Origin: an uncultured Collinsella sp.
GTDB lineage: Bacteria; Actinomycetota; Coriobacteriia; Coriobacteriales; Coriobacteriaceae
DNA length: 13,449 nt
Direction of reading: 5' to 3'
Assembly (NCBI GenBank): GCA_900758845.1
Contig: CAAESW010000078.1
Coordinates: forward strand, 1-13,449
Shown here: one piece after another, positions 7,392 through 13,313 of the stretch
How the letters are laid out: each line of letters starts with the position of its first letter
How positions within the stretch are numbered: position 1 is the stretch's first letter
Program-made: the position numbers and the translations under genes
Notes under the pieces: generated by a model
What the model was told of the DNA's origin: nothing
What the model saw: only the letters and a program-made list of their open reading frames with translations
The model's database searches: none

Positions 7392-7443
7392 GTGGTCCTC
7401 TAGGGGCGTACGCTCGGTGGTGTACGCATTGTCCCAAGACCAC
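7392..7443 (+). promoter_or_regulatory. Structured leader of rplC (three-tier hairpin)
   Basis: GTGGTC (7392-7397) pairs with GACCAC (7438-7443), GGG (7403-7405) can pair with CCC (7433-7435), and GCGTAC (7406-7411) pairs with GTACGC (7422-7427) around a 10-nt loop. The helix ends 20 nt before the rplC start, where an autoregulatory r-protein leader would lie. The S10 operon of E. coli is controlled by L4 through its leader, but I do not recognise this fold as that one. Confidence 0.5.
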
Positions 7444-7463
7444 GCGAGAGTTGGGATCATATC

Positions 7464-8084
7464 TTGATCAGCATGATTCTCGGCCGCAAGATTGGCATGA
7501 CCCAGGTTTGGGACGAGGACGACAACGTCGTTCCCGTCACGGTCATCCAGGCTGGCCCCTGCGCTGTCTCGCAGGTTAAAACTCAGGCAACCGACGGCTA
7601 TGACGCCGTCCAGATCGGTTTCGGCGACATCAAGGCCAAGAACGTGAACAAGCCCATGGCTGGTCACTTCGCCAAGGCTGGCGTCGAGCCTGTCCGCTTC
7701 CTTCGTGAGGTCCGCGTCGTGAACGGCGAGGAGCACAAGGTCGGCGAGGTCGTCACCGTCGCTGATTTCGCTGATGTCGAGAAGGTCGACGTCATCGGTA
7801 CCTCCAAGGGTAAGGGCTTCCAGGGTCGCATCAAGCGCTGGGGTCAGCGCCGCGGTCCTATGACGCATGGTTCTCACTTCCAGCGTCACCCCGGTTCTAT
7901 CGGTCAGTGCGCCTATCCTGCGCGCGTCCTCAAGGGCGTCAAGATGGCCGGTCACATGGGTAACGAGCGCGTTACCGTCAAGAACCTTTCCGTTGTCCGC
8001 ATCGATGCCGAGCAGAACCTCATCTTGGTCAAGGGCGCTGTCCCGGGTGCCAAGAATGGTCTCGTCGCCATCCGTATGGCCTAA
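7464..8084 (+). CDS. rplC: 50S ribosomal protein L3 (uL3)
   Basis: L3 binds 23S rRNA early in 50S assembly and reaches toward the peptidyl transferase centre. The 206-residue product has the N-terminal signature ILGRKIGMTQVWDEDDN, the central QGRIKRWGQRRGPMTHGSHFQRHPGS loop region, and the C-terminal VPGAKNG motif. Length is normal. Two starts are possible: TTG 7464 (GGGA at 7453-7456, 7 nt spacing) and ATG 7473, which would leave that site 16 nt away. I chose TTG on spacing, although a TTG start on a ribosomal protein gene is unusual and may reduce translation. Codon use shifts here to the strong C-ending bias of highly expressed genes. It is the first gene of the cluster, since rpsJ is absent. 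Confidence 0.95.
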   Translation: MISMILGRKIGMTQVWDEDDNVVPVTVIQAGPCAVSQVKTQATDGYDAVQIGFGDIKAKNVNKPMAGHFAKAGVEPVRFLREVRVVNGEEHKVGEVVTVADFADVEKVDVIGTSKGKGFQGRIKRWGQRRGPMTHGSHFQRHPGSIGQCAYPARVLKGVKMAGHMGNERVTVKNLSVVRIDAEQNLILVKGAVPGAKNGLVAIRMA

Positions 8085-8130
8085 GGGCCCAGCCCATTTA
8101 GCCCAGCGTCATACCAAGGAGAACACTTAA

Positions 8131-8757
8131 ATGGCAAAGTTTGAAGTAAAGAACAGCGAGGGCAAGAAGGTCGCCGAGGCCGAGCTCGCCGCTGAGGTGT
8201 ACGGCATCGAGCCGAACATCCACGTTATGCACCACATCGTCAAGTGCCAGATGGCCTCTTGGCGTCAGGGCACCCAGTCCGCTAAGGGCCGCTCTGAGGT
8301 TTCCGGTGGCGGCAAGAAGCCTTGGCGTCAGAAGGGCACCGGCCGTGCCCGCCAGGGTTCCATCCGTGCTGCCCAGTGGCGTCACGGTGGCGTTGTCTTC
8401 GCCCCCAAGCCCCGTTCCTACGCTAAGCGTATGAACAACAAGGAGGTCAAGCTGGCTATGCGCTCCGCGCTGTCCGCCAAGCTGGCCGATGGCGAGCTCG
8501 TGCTCGTCGACGACTACGGCTTCGAGAAGCCTTCCACCAAGGCTGCCGTCGCCATGCTCAAGGCTCTCGGCCTTGAGGGCAAGCGTCTGACCATCATCGT
8601 TCGCGATGAGGACGTCAACGCCTACCTGTCGTTCCGCAACATTCCCAAGACGTTCATCATCACCGCTGACGAGGCCAACACCTACGATCTCGTCAACAAC
8701 AACGCTGTGCTGATGCCCGCCGACATCGCCGCTCACTTCGGGGAGGTGCTTGCATAA
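8131..8757 (+). CDS. rplD: 50S ribosomal protein L4 (uL4)
   Basis: L4 is an early 23S rRNA binder whose long loop lines the peptide exit tunnel near the macrolide site. In E. coli it also represses its own operon. The 208-residue protein shows the tunnel loop around residues 45-95 (GTQSAKGRSEVSGGGKKPWR, then QKGTGRARQGS) and the C-terminal Rossmann-like domain with NIPKTFIITADEANTYDLV. ATG 8131 follows an AAGGAGAA site. The stop codon TAA abuts the rplW ATG with no spacer, so the two are surely translated together. Given the structured leaders in this cluster, L4 is one candidate ligand, but nothing in the sequence proves it. Confidence 0.96.
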   Translation: MAKFEVKNSEGKKVAEAELAAEVYGIEPNIHVMHHIVKCQMASWRQGTQSAKGRSEVSGGGKKPWRQKGTGRARQGSIRAAQWRHGGVVFAPKPRSYAKRMNNKEVKLAMRSALSAKLADGELVLVDDYGFEKPSTKAAVAMLKALGLEGKRLTIIVRDEDVNAYLSFRNIPKTFIITADEANTYDLVNNNAVLMPADIAAHFGEVLA

Positions 8758-9045
8758 ATGACCGCCCACGAGATCATCATCCGTCCGATCGTGTCCGAGC
8801 GTTCCTTCTCCGGCATGGAGCTGAACAAGTACACGTTCGAGGTCGCCAAGGATGCTAACAAGTATCAGATCAAGGACGCTGTCGAGGAGATCTTCGGCGT
8901 CAAGGTCGTTCGCGTGAACACCCTGACGGTCAAGCCCAAGACCAAGCGCGTGCGCTATGTCGCCGGCAAGACCCGTTCTTGGAAGAAGGCCATCGTCACG
9001 CTGGCCGAGGGCGACACCATCGAGGTCTTTGGCAACCAGGCCTAA
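8758..9045 (+). CDS. rplW: 50S ribosomal protein L23 (uL23)
   Basis: L23 sits at the peptide tunnel exit and docks trigger factor and SRP. The 95-residue product has the family pattern: IIRPIVSERSF at the N-terminus, YTFEVAKDANKYQIKDAVEEI for the first helix, and VNTLTVKPKTKRVR for the extended rRNA-binding loop. The start immediately follows the rplD stop, with a GGGGAGG site (8740-8746) inside the end of rplD. A 179-nt structured spacer separates it from rplB, whereas these two genes are usually close together. Confidence 0.95.
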   Translation: MTAHEIIIRPIVSERSFSGMELNKYTFEVAKDANKYQIKDAVEEIFGVKVVRVNTLTVKPKTKRVRYVAGKTRSWKKAIVTLAEGDTIEVFGNQA

Positions 9046-9062
9046 GACTCGCTGCTGTTGAG

Positions 9063-9107
9063 TGAGCTCATGCCTCCCAAATAGGGGAGGCGAGAGCTCA
9101 AGGTTTT
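9063..9107 (+). terminator. Terminator- or attenuator-like hairpin between rplW and rplB
   Basis: TGAGCTC (9063-9069) pairs with GAGCTCA (9094-9100) and GCCTCCC (9072-9078) pairs with GGGAGGC (9085-9091), making a 14-pair stem with a 2x2 internal loop and a 6-nt apical loop. Only four T follow (9104-9107), so termination may be partial. Its place inside a ribosomal operon suggests attenuation or an RNA processing site. Confidence 0.55.
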
Positions 9108-9118
9108 GGGCGTATAAA

Positions 9119-9144
9119 ATGGACACGCCCGGAACCGTGTATAC
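9119..9144 (+). promoter_or_regulatory. Conserved 26-bp motif, copy 2 (upstream of rplB)
   Basis: This matches 7254-7279 at 23 of 26 positions; the differences are at positions 6, 14 and 16 of the motif. Here ACACG (9123-9127) pairs perfectly with CGTGT (9136-9140) around loop CCCGGAAC. The T-to-C change relative to copy 1 keeps the pairing. TATACG is a poorer -10 than TATACT in copy 1. TATAAA (9113-9118) just upstream is another -10 candidate. Confidence 0.55.
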
Positions 9145-9151
9145 GTCCGGT

Positions 9152-9221
9152 GTCATCGCACCCGAGGCAGAACCTCGAATCCCTGTCTGCGATGGCTAAC
9201 GGATTCCTATTGAAAGGGATT
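9152..9221 (+). promoter_or_regulatory. Structured leader of rplB with possible Shine-Dalgarno sequestration
   Basis: GTCATCGC (9152-9159) pairs with GCGATGGC (9189-9196), enclosing the hairpin CGAGG-CAGAA-CCTCG (9163-9177). The unpaired AATCCCT (9178-9184) within this helix is complementary to AGGGATT (9215-9221), which contains the rplB ribosome site, and its first five bases also fit GGATT (9201-9205). This gives a possible pseudoknot or switch controlling L2 translation. It is inferred by eye from one sequence. Confidence 0.5.
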
Positions 9222-9224
9222 GTA

Positions 9225-10055
9225 ATGGCTGTAAAGCACCTTAAGCCGACCTCCGCTGGTAGGCGTTGGCAGACGATCTCCGATTTCTCCGAGATCACCT
9301 GCACCAAGCGCGAGAAGTCTCTTCTCGAGCCCCTGCCCAAGAAGGCCGGTCGTAACAACAACGGCCGCATCACCACCCGCCACCAGGGCGGCGGCGTGAA
9401 GCGTCGTTACCGCGTGATCGACTTCAAGCGCAACAAGGACGGCGTGCCCGCCAAGGTTGCCACGATCGAGTACGATCCGAACCGTTCCGCTCGCATCGCT
9501 CTGCTGCACTACGCTGACGGTGAGAAGCGCTACATCCTGGCCCCCAAGGGCCTCGAGGTCGGTCAGACCATCATGTCCGGTTCTGACGCCGACATCAAGC
9601 CGGGCAACGCTCTGCCCCTCGCCGACATTCCCGTCGGTACGCTCATCCACGCCGTCGAGTTCCAGCCGGGCAAGGGCGCTGCTATCGCCCGTTCCGCCGG
9701 TAACTCCTGCCAGCTGATGGGTAAGGAGGGCAAGTACGCTATCGTCCGTATGCCTTCCTCCGAGATGCGCCGCATCCTCGTTACCTGCCGCGCCACCGTC
9801 GGTGAGGTCGGCAACGCCGATCACTCCAACATCGTCATCGGCAAGGCCGGCCGTAAGCGTCACATGAACGTGCGCCCGACCGTCCGCGGTACCGTCATGA
9901 ACCCTGTGGACCACCCGCACGGCGGTGGCGAGGGCAAGAACCACACCTCTGGTCGTCCCTCTGTTACCCCCTGGGGTAAGCCGACGAAGGGCCTTCGTAC
10001 GCGCAAGAAGAAGAAGGTCTCGAACCAGCACATCATTCGTCGCCGTAAGAAGTAA
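9225..10055 (+). CDS. rplB: 50S ribosomal protein L2 (uL2)
   Basis: L2 is needed for subunit association and for peptidyl transferase activity. The 276-residue product has the usual layout: N-terminal LKPTSAGRRWQT, RNA-binding OB and SH3-like domains with RHQGGGVKRRYR and ARSAGNSCQLMGKEG, and the C-terminal NPVDHPHGGGEGK segment containing the conserved histidine near the catalytic centre. The frame is open back to 9150, but ATG 9225 gives the family N-terminus MAVKHLKPT and has an AAAGGGA site (9213-9219), so the longer form is rejected. The upstream leader can pair with this site. Confidence 0.96.
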   Translation: MAVKHLKPTSAGRRWQTISDFSEITCTKREKSLLEPLPKKAGRNNNGRITTRHQGGGVKRRYRVIDFKRNKDGVPAKVATIEYDPNRSARIALLHYADGEKRYILAPKGLEVGQTIMSGSDADIKPGNALPLADIPVGTLIHAVEFQPGKGAAIARSAGNSCQLMGKEGKYAIVRMPSSEMRRILVTCRATVGEVGNADHSNIVIGKAGRKRHMNVRPTVRGTVMNPVDHPHGGGEGKNHTSGRPSVTPWGKPTKGLRTRKKKKVSNQHIIRRRKK

Positions 10056-10087
10056 TTTCGGATACCGAGTTTTAGGAGAAAGCACTT

Positions 10088-10348
10088 ATGAGCAGAAGTC
10101 TCAAAAAGGGCCCGTTCGTGGAGACTCGCCTTCTCTCGCGTATCACCGCGATGAACGAGGCTGGCAAGAAGGACGTCGTGAAGACCTGGTCCCGCGCGTC
10201 CACCATCTTCCCCGAGATGGTTGGTCACACCATCGCCGTCCACGACGGCCGCAAGCATGTGCCCGTGTATGTTACCGAGTCCATGGTTGGTCACAAGCTC
10301 GGCGAGTTCGCGCCGACTCGTACGTTCCGTGGCCACAAGGCCAAATAG
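10088..10348 (+). CDS. rpsS: 30S ribosomal protein S19 (uS19)
   Basis: S19 lies in the 30S head, contacts 16S rRNA with S13, and approaches the A-site tRNA. The 86-residue protein has the diagnostic SRSLKKGPFV start, TWSRASTIFPEMVGHTIAVH, and GEFAPTRTFRGH near the end. It stops right after that motif, about six residues short of the usual 92-93, so only the flexible tail is trimmed. ATG 10088 follows AGGAGAA, 32 nt after rplB. Confidence 0.95.
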   Translation: MSRSLKKGPFVETRLLSRITAMNEAGKKDVVKTWSRASTIFPEMVGHTIAVHDGRKHVPVYVTESMVGHKLGEFAPTRTFRGHKAK

Positions 10349-10362
10349 GGGGTTAACCGTAA

Positions 10363-10734
10363 ATGGCAACTAAGTCTATTGAAACTGAGGCCACCGAGGT
10401 TCGCGCCGTCGCTAAGTACGTGCGTGTTTCCCCCAGCAAGGCCCGCCTGGTGGTCGATCTGATCCGCCGCAAGCCTGTCGCTCAGGCCTTCGACATCCTC
10501 CACTTCTGCGACCGCGCCGTCGCCGTGGATGTCGAGAAGGTTCTCCGTTCCGCCGTTGCGAACGCCGAGAACAACAACGGTCTGCGTGCCGACAACCTGG
10601 TTGTCGCCGCTGCCTATGTTGACGAGGGTCCGACGCTTAAGCGCATCCGTCCCCGCGCCAAGGGTTCCGCTTCTCGCATTCTGAAGCGTACTTCCCACAT
10701 CACCGTCGTCGTTGCTCCTCGAAAGGAGGCGTAA
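10363..10734 (+). CDS. rplV: 50S ribosomal protein L22 (uL22)
   Basis: L22 binds all domains of 23S rRNA, and its beta-hairpin lines the exit tunnel near L4. The 123-residue product has VRVSPSKARLVVDLIR, the NAENNNGLRADNLVV segment, and the tunnel hairpin around GPTLKRIRPRAKGSASRI. A short N-terminal extension of about 12 residues precedes the core. ATG 10363 is preceded by AGGGGG overlapping the rpsS stop. The last codons of this gene hold AAAGGAGG, the ribosome site for rpsC. Confidence 0.95.
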   Translation: MATKSIETEATEVRAVAKYVRVSPSKARLVVDLIRRKPVAQAFDILHFCDRAVAVDVEKVLRSAVANAENNNGLRADNLVVAAAYVDEGPTLKRIRPRAKGSASRILKRTSHITVVVAPRKEA

Positions 10735-10740
10735 AGCTGT

Positions 10741-11451
10741 ATGGGTCAGAAAGTCTACCCCACCGGCTTCCGTCTTGGCATCACCGAGAACTGGCGCTCC
10801 CGCTGGTTCGCAGAGAAGGATTACGCTAAGACCCTCGGTAACGATCTCGAGATCCGCAAGTACCTCGAGAAGCGTCTTTCCCGCGCAGCTGTCTCCCGCG
10901 TCGAGATCGAGCGCGCTGGCGACAAGGTGAAGGTCATCATCCTCACCGCTCGCCCCGGCGTTGTCATCGGTAAGAAGGGTGCCGAGATCGATACCCTCCG
11001 CACCGAGCTCGAGAAGGTCGCTGGCGTCTCCAAGGGCCAGCTCTCCGTCGACGTTGTCGAGATCAAGCGCCCCGAGCTCGACGCCAACCTCGTTGCTCAG
11101 TCTATCGCCGAGCAGCTCGAGGGCCGCGTTGCCTTCCGTCGCGCTATGCGCAAGGCTGTCCAGTCCGCCCGCAAGGCCGGCGCTAAGGGCATCCGTATCC
11201 AGTGCTCCGGTCGTCTCGGCGGTGCCGAGATGGGCCGTCGTGAGTGGTACCGTGAGGGTCGCGTGCCTCTGCACACTCTCCGTGCCAAGATCGACTACGG
11301 CACGGCTGTCGCCAGCACCACCATGGGCGCTTGCGGCGTGAAGGTCTGGATCTACCTGGGCGAGAAGCTCCCGGGCCAGCCTGTTCCCAACCCTGCACTC
11401 GAGGGCTCTTCCCGTCCTCGTCGTCGTAACTCCGAGAGGAGGGGTCAGTAG
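10741..11451 (+). CDS. rpsC: 30S ribosomal protein S3 (uS3)
   Basis: S3 forms part of the mRNA entry channel and its helicase activity. The 236-residue product starts MGQKVYPTGFRLG and contains a type II KH domain with the GVVIGKKG loop (around residues 75-82). The C-terminal domain carries RRAMRKAVQSARKAGAKGIR and RLGGAEMGRREWYREGRVPL. It ends in a basic Arg-rich tail. ATG 10741 is 6 nt after rplV and uses the strong AAAGGAGG site inside rplV. Its TAG stop shares one base with the rplP GTG start. Confidence 0.96.
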   Translation: MGQKVYPTGFRLGITENWRSRWFAEKDYAKTLGNDLEIRKYLEKRLSRAAVSRVEIERAGDKVKVIILTARPGVVIGKKGAEIDTLRTELEKVAGVSKGQLSVDVVEIKRPELDANLVAQSIAEQLEGRVAFRRAMRKAVQSARKAGAKGIRIQCSGRLGGAEMGRREWYREGRVPLHTLRAKIDYGTAVASTTMGACGVKVWIYLGEKLPGQPVPNPALEGSSRPRRRNSERRGQ

Positions 11452-11954
11452 TGCTTGCCCCTAAGCGTATTCTTCACCGCAAGGTGCAGCGTGGCTCCAT
11501 GAAGGGCCAGGCCAAGGGTAATACCGAGCTGCATTTCGGCGAGTTTGGTATCCAGGCTCTCGAGGCCCATTGGATCACCAACCGTCAGATCGAGGCTGCT
11601 CGTATTGCCATGACCCGCTATATGAAGCGTGGCGGTCGTGTCTACATCACGATCTTCCCCGATAAGCCCATCACCAAGAAGCCTGCCGAGACTCGCATGG
11701 GTTCTGGTAAGGGTAACCCCGAGGAGTGGGTGGCCGTCGTCAAGCCCGGCCGCATCATGTTCGAGGTCAAGGGCGTGCCCGAGGAGGTCGCTCGCGAGGC
11801 TCTGCGTCTTGCACAGCACAAGCTTCCCATCAAGACCAAGATTGTTGCTGCCAAGAACGCTGAGCAGCGCATCGAGAAGGAGATGGCTGAGGAGGCCGCT
11901 CTCGAGGCCAAGTGGGCTGCTGAGGACGCCGCCGCCGCCAAGGAGGAGAACTAA
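11451..11954 (+). CDS. rplP: 50S ribosomal protein L16 (uL16) with acidic C-terminal tail
   Basis: L16 binds near the A site and helps tRNA positioning. The 167-residue product has the full core: LAPKRILHRKVQRG at the start, the RMGSGKGNPEEWVAVVKPGR motif, and KLPIKTKIV at the usual C-terminus. After that comes an extra tail of about 30 residues, rich in Ala and Glu and probably helical, which is longer than the usual 137-145 residue protein. The GTG start overlaps the rpsC stop by one base, with a GAGAGGAGG site upstream. The stop overlaps the rpmC start by one base. Confidence 0.95.
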   Translation: MLAPKRILHRKVQRGSMKGQAKGNTELHFGEFGIQALEAHWITNRQIEAARIAMTRYMKRGGRVYITIFPDKPITKKPAETRMGSGKGNPEEWVAVVKPGRIMFEVKGVPEEVAREALRLAQHKLPIKTKIVAAKNAEQRIEKEMAEEAALEAKWAAEDAAAAKEEN

Positions 11955-12169
11955 TGAAGCCCGCAGAGATTCGTGAGCTCTCGGACGCTCAGCTCGTTGA
12001 GAAGCTGAAGGAAATGCGCGCCGAGCTCTTTAACCTTCGTTTCCAGATGGCCACCAGCCAGCTGGACAACACCGCTCGCGTCAACACCGTGAAGAAGGAC
12101 ATCGCTCGCGTCCTCACGGAGCAGCGCGCCCGCGAGATCGCAGCGGAGAAGTCCGCTGTCGCCGAGTAG
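11954..12169 (+). CDS. rpmC: 50S ribosomal protein L29 (uL29)
   Basis: L29 sits by L23 at the tunnel exit. The 71-residue product is the expected pair of antiparallel helices: KPAEIRELSDAQLVEKLKEM, then ELFNLRFQMATSQLDN, then VKKDIARVLTEQR. A short Ala/Glu tail follows. It starts on the last base of the rplP stop, with AAGGAGGAG just upstream, so translation is coupled to L16. Confidence 0.94.
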   Translation: MKPAEIRELSDAQLVEKLKEMRAELFNLRFQMATSQLDNTARVNTVKKDIARVLTEQRAREIAAEKSAVAE

Positions 12170-12185
12170 GACCTAAGGAGAGAAC

Positions 12186-12446
12186 ATGACTGATTCGCGT
12201 AACTCGCGTAAGGTCCGTACGGGTGTCGTTACCTCCGTCTCCGGTGCCAAGACCATTGTTGTCACCATCACCGAGCGCAAGCGTCACCCCAAGTACGGCA
12301 AGATGATGACCAGCTCCAAGAAGCTGCACGCTCACGACGAGGAGTGCACGGCTGGCGTGGGCGACACCGTCCGCGTTATGGAGACCCGTCCTATGTCCAA
12401 GATGAAGCGTTGGCGCCTCATCGAGGTCGTCGAGCGCGCTAAATAA
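12186..12446 (+). CDS. rpsQ: 30S ribosomal protein S17 (uS17)
   Basis: S17 is an early 16S rRNA binder with an OB fold. The 86-residue product shows RKVRTGVVTSVSGAKTIVV, the ERKRHPKYGK loop, the HAHDEE segment and the closing RPMSKMKRWRLIEVVERAK. Length is typical. ATG 12186 follows AAGGAGAG. A 118-nt structured spacer then separates it from rplN, while the usual gap in this cluster is a few bases. Confidence 0.95.
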   Translation: MTDSRNSRKVRTGVVTSVSGAKTIVVTITERKRHPKYGKMMTSSKKLHAHDEECTAGVGDTVRVMETRPMSKMKRWRLIEVVERAK

Positions 12447-12473
12447 GCAGTCGCTCTTACGACTTGTACGTTT

Positions 12474-12539
12474 CCGAAGATGTGCGTATGCCTGGTTTGC
12501 ATACCACAGGCCGCCTAAAGGCTGCGCACCTCTCTTCGG
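12474..12539 (+). promoter_or_regulatory. Structured spacer/leader before rplN
   Basis: CCGAAGA (12474-12480) pairs with TCTTCGG (12533-12539) and GTGCG (12482-12486) with CGCAC (12525-12529), forming a closing helix. Inside are two hairpins, GTATGC-CTGGTTT-GCATAC (12486-12504) and GGCC-GCCTAAA-GGCT (12509-12523, one wobble). The fold is a three-way junction ending 10 nt before the rplN ribosome site. This looks like an r-protein leader; the family is not recognised. Confidence 0.5.
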
Positions 12540-12564
12540 TTCTTAGTTCGGAGGAACATCTACC

Positions 12565-12933
12565 ATGATTCAGATGCAAACCATGCTGAACGTCGCCGAC
12601 AACTCCGGCGCTCGCAAGATTCGCTGCATCAAGGTGCTTGGCGGTTCCAAGCGTCGTTATGCAGGCATCGGCGATGTGTTCATCGGTGCTGTCCAGGAGG
12701 CTACCCCTGGCGCCAACGTCAAGAAGAAGGACGTTGTCCGTTGCGTCGTCGTTCGCACCGTTAAGGAGATCCGCCGCAAGGATGGCTCCTACATTCGCTT
12801 TGATGAGAACGCCTGCGTTGTCATCAACAACGATGGTTCGCCCGTCGGCACCCGTATCTTCGGGCCTGTCGCTCGCGAGCTTCGTGACAAGAAGTACATG
12901 AAGATCGTCTCGCTCGCTCCCGAGACCCTGTAG
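12565..12933 (+). CDS. rplN: 50S ribosomal protein L14 (uL14)
   Basis: L14 forms an intersubunit bridge and is the binding site for the silencing factor RsfS. The 122-residue product is full length: MIQMQTMLNVADNSGARKI, GGSKRRYAGIGDVF, and the closing GTRIFGPVARELRDK. ATG 12565 follows GGAGG (12550-12554) at 10 nt spacing. The structured spacer upstream suggests control separate from the genes before it. Confidence 0.96.
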   Translation: MIQMQTMLNVADNSGARKIRCIKVLGGSKRRYAGIGDVFIGAVQEATPGANVKKKDVVRCVVVRTVKEIRRKDGSYIRFDENACVVINNDGSPVGTRIFGPVARELRDKKYMKIVSLAPETL

Positions 12934-12946
12934 TTAGGGGAGATAT

Positions 12947-13252
12947 ATGTATATCAAGAAGGGCGATAAGGTCCAGGTTCTCTCTGGTAAGGATCGCGGC
13001 AAGCAGGGCGTTGTCCTGCGTGCTCTCCCCGCCGAGAACAAGGTCGTTGTCGAGGGCGTTTCGGTCGTCAAGAAGGCCGTCAAGCCCAACGCTGCCAACC
13101 AGCAGGGCGGCATCGTTTCGCAGGAGGCTCCCATCGACGCCTCCAACGTCAATCTCGTTTGCCCCGAGTGCGGTAAGGTTACCCGCGTCGGTCACGAGAA
13201 GGACGGCAAGAACAAGCTGCGCGTCTGCAAGAAGTGCGGCCACAAGTTCTAA
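12947..13252 (+). CDS. rplX: 50S ribosomal protein L24 (uL24), zinc-ribbon form
   Basis: L24 initiates 50S assembly. The 101-residue product has the KOW motif early (KKGDKVQVLSGKDRGKQGVV) and the VKPNAANQQGGIVSQEAPI segment. It ends with two CxxC pairs (CPEC and CKKC), so it likely binds zinc, a form known in many Gram-positive bacteria. ATG 12947 follows AGGGGAGA, 13 nt after rplN. It is the last gene of the cluster here: a terminator follows 26 nt after the stop, although rplE usually comes next. Confidence 0.95.
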   Translation: MYIKKGDKVQVLSGKDRGKQGVVLRALPAENKVVVEGVSVVKKAVKPNAANQQGGIVSQEAPIDASNVNLVCPECGKVTRVGHEKDGKNKLRVCKKCGHKF

Positions 13253-13278
13253 GCTGCCCGCAACATCAATTTGCTAGT

Positions 13279-13313
13279 AAAGGCCCGGATGCCACGGCAC
13301 CCGGGCCTTTTTC
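13279..13313 (+). terminator. Strong Rho-independent terminator after rplX
   Basis: AAAGGCCCGG (13279-13288) pairs perfectly with CCGGGCCTTT (13301-13310), and a run of five T spans 13308-13312. This is a textbook terminator and should end the ribosomal transcript at rplX. Confidence 0.9.

Larger units (their letters stand above)
7005..7463 (+). other. 459-bp gene-free region before the ribosomal operon
   Basis: No credible coding frame lies here; in particular there is no rpsJ, which often precedes rplC. The region contains the inverted-repeat element (7041-7203), a putative promoter motif (7254-7280), a long leader, and a three-tier hairpin (7392-7443), each listed separately. TTTAC-CTGC-GTAAA (7215-7228) is a further small dyad of unknown meaning. 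Confidence 0.7.

Noticed and set aside
7340..7579. 79-codon + strand frame running into rplC
   Set aside because: It overlaps the rplC start in another frame, has no ribosome site or family similarity, and covers the structured leader.
8098..9156. 352-codon open frame on the - strand
   Set aside because: Antisense to rplD and rplW; low-complexity Leu/Gly/Asp-rich composition is the mirror of r-protein codon bias.
12464..12492. TTGTAC-17-TATGCC as a promoter for rplN
   Set aside because: The -10 match is poor and lies in the stem of the predicted RNA fold; not strong enough to list.
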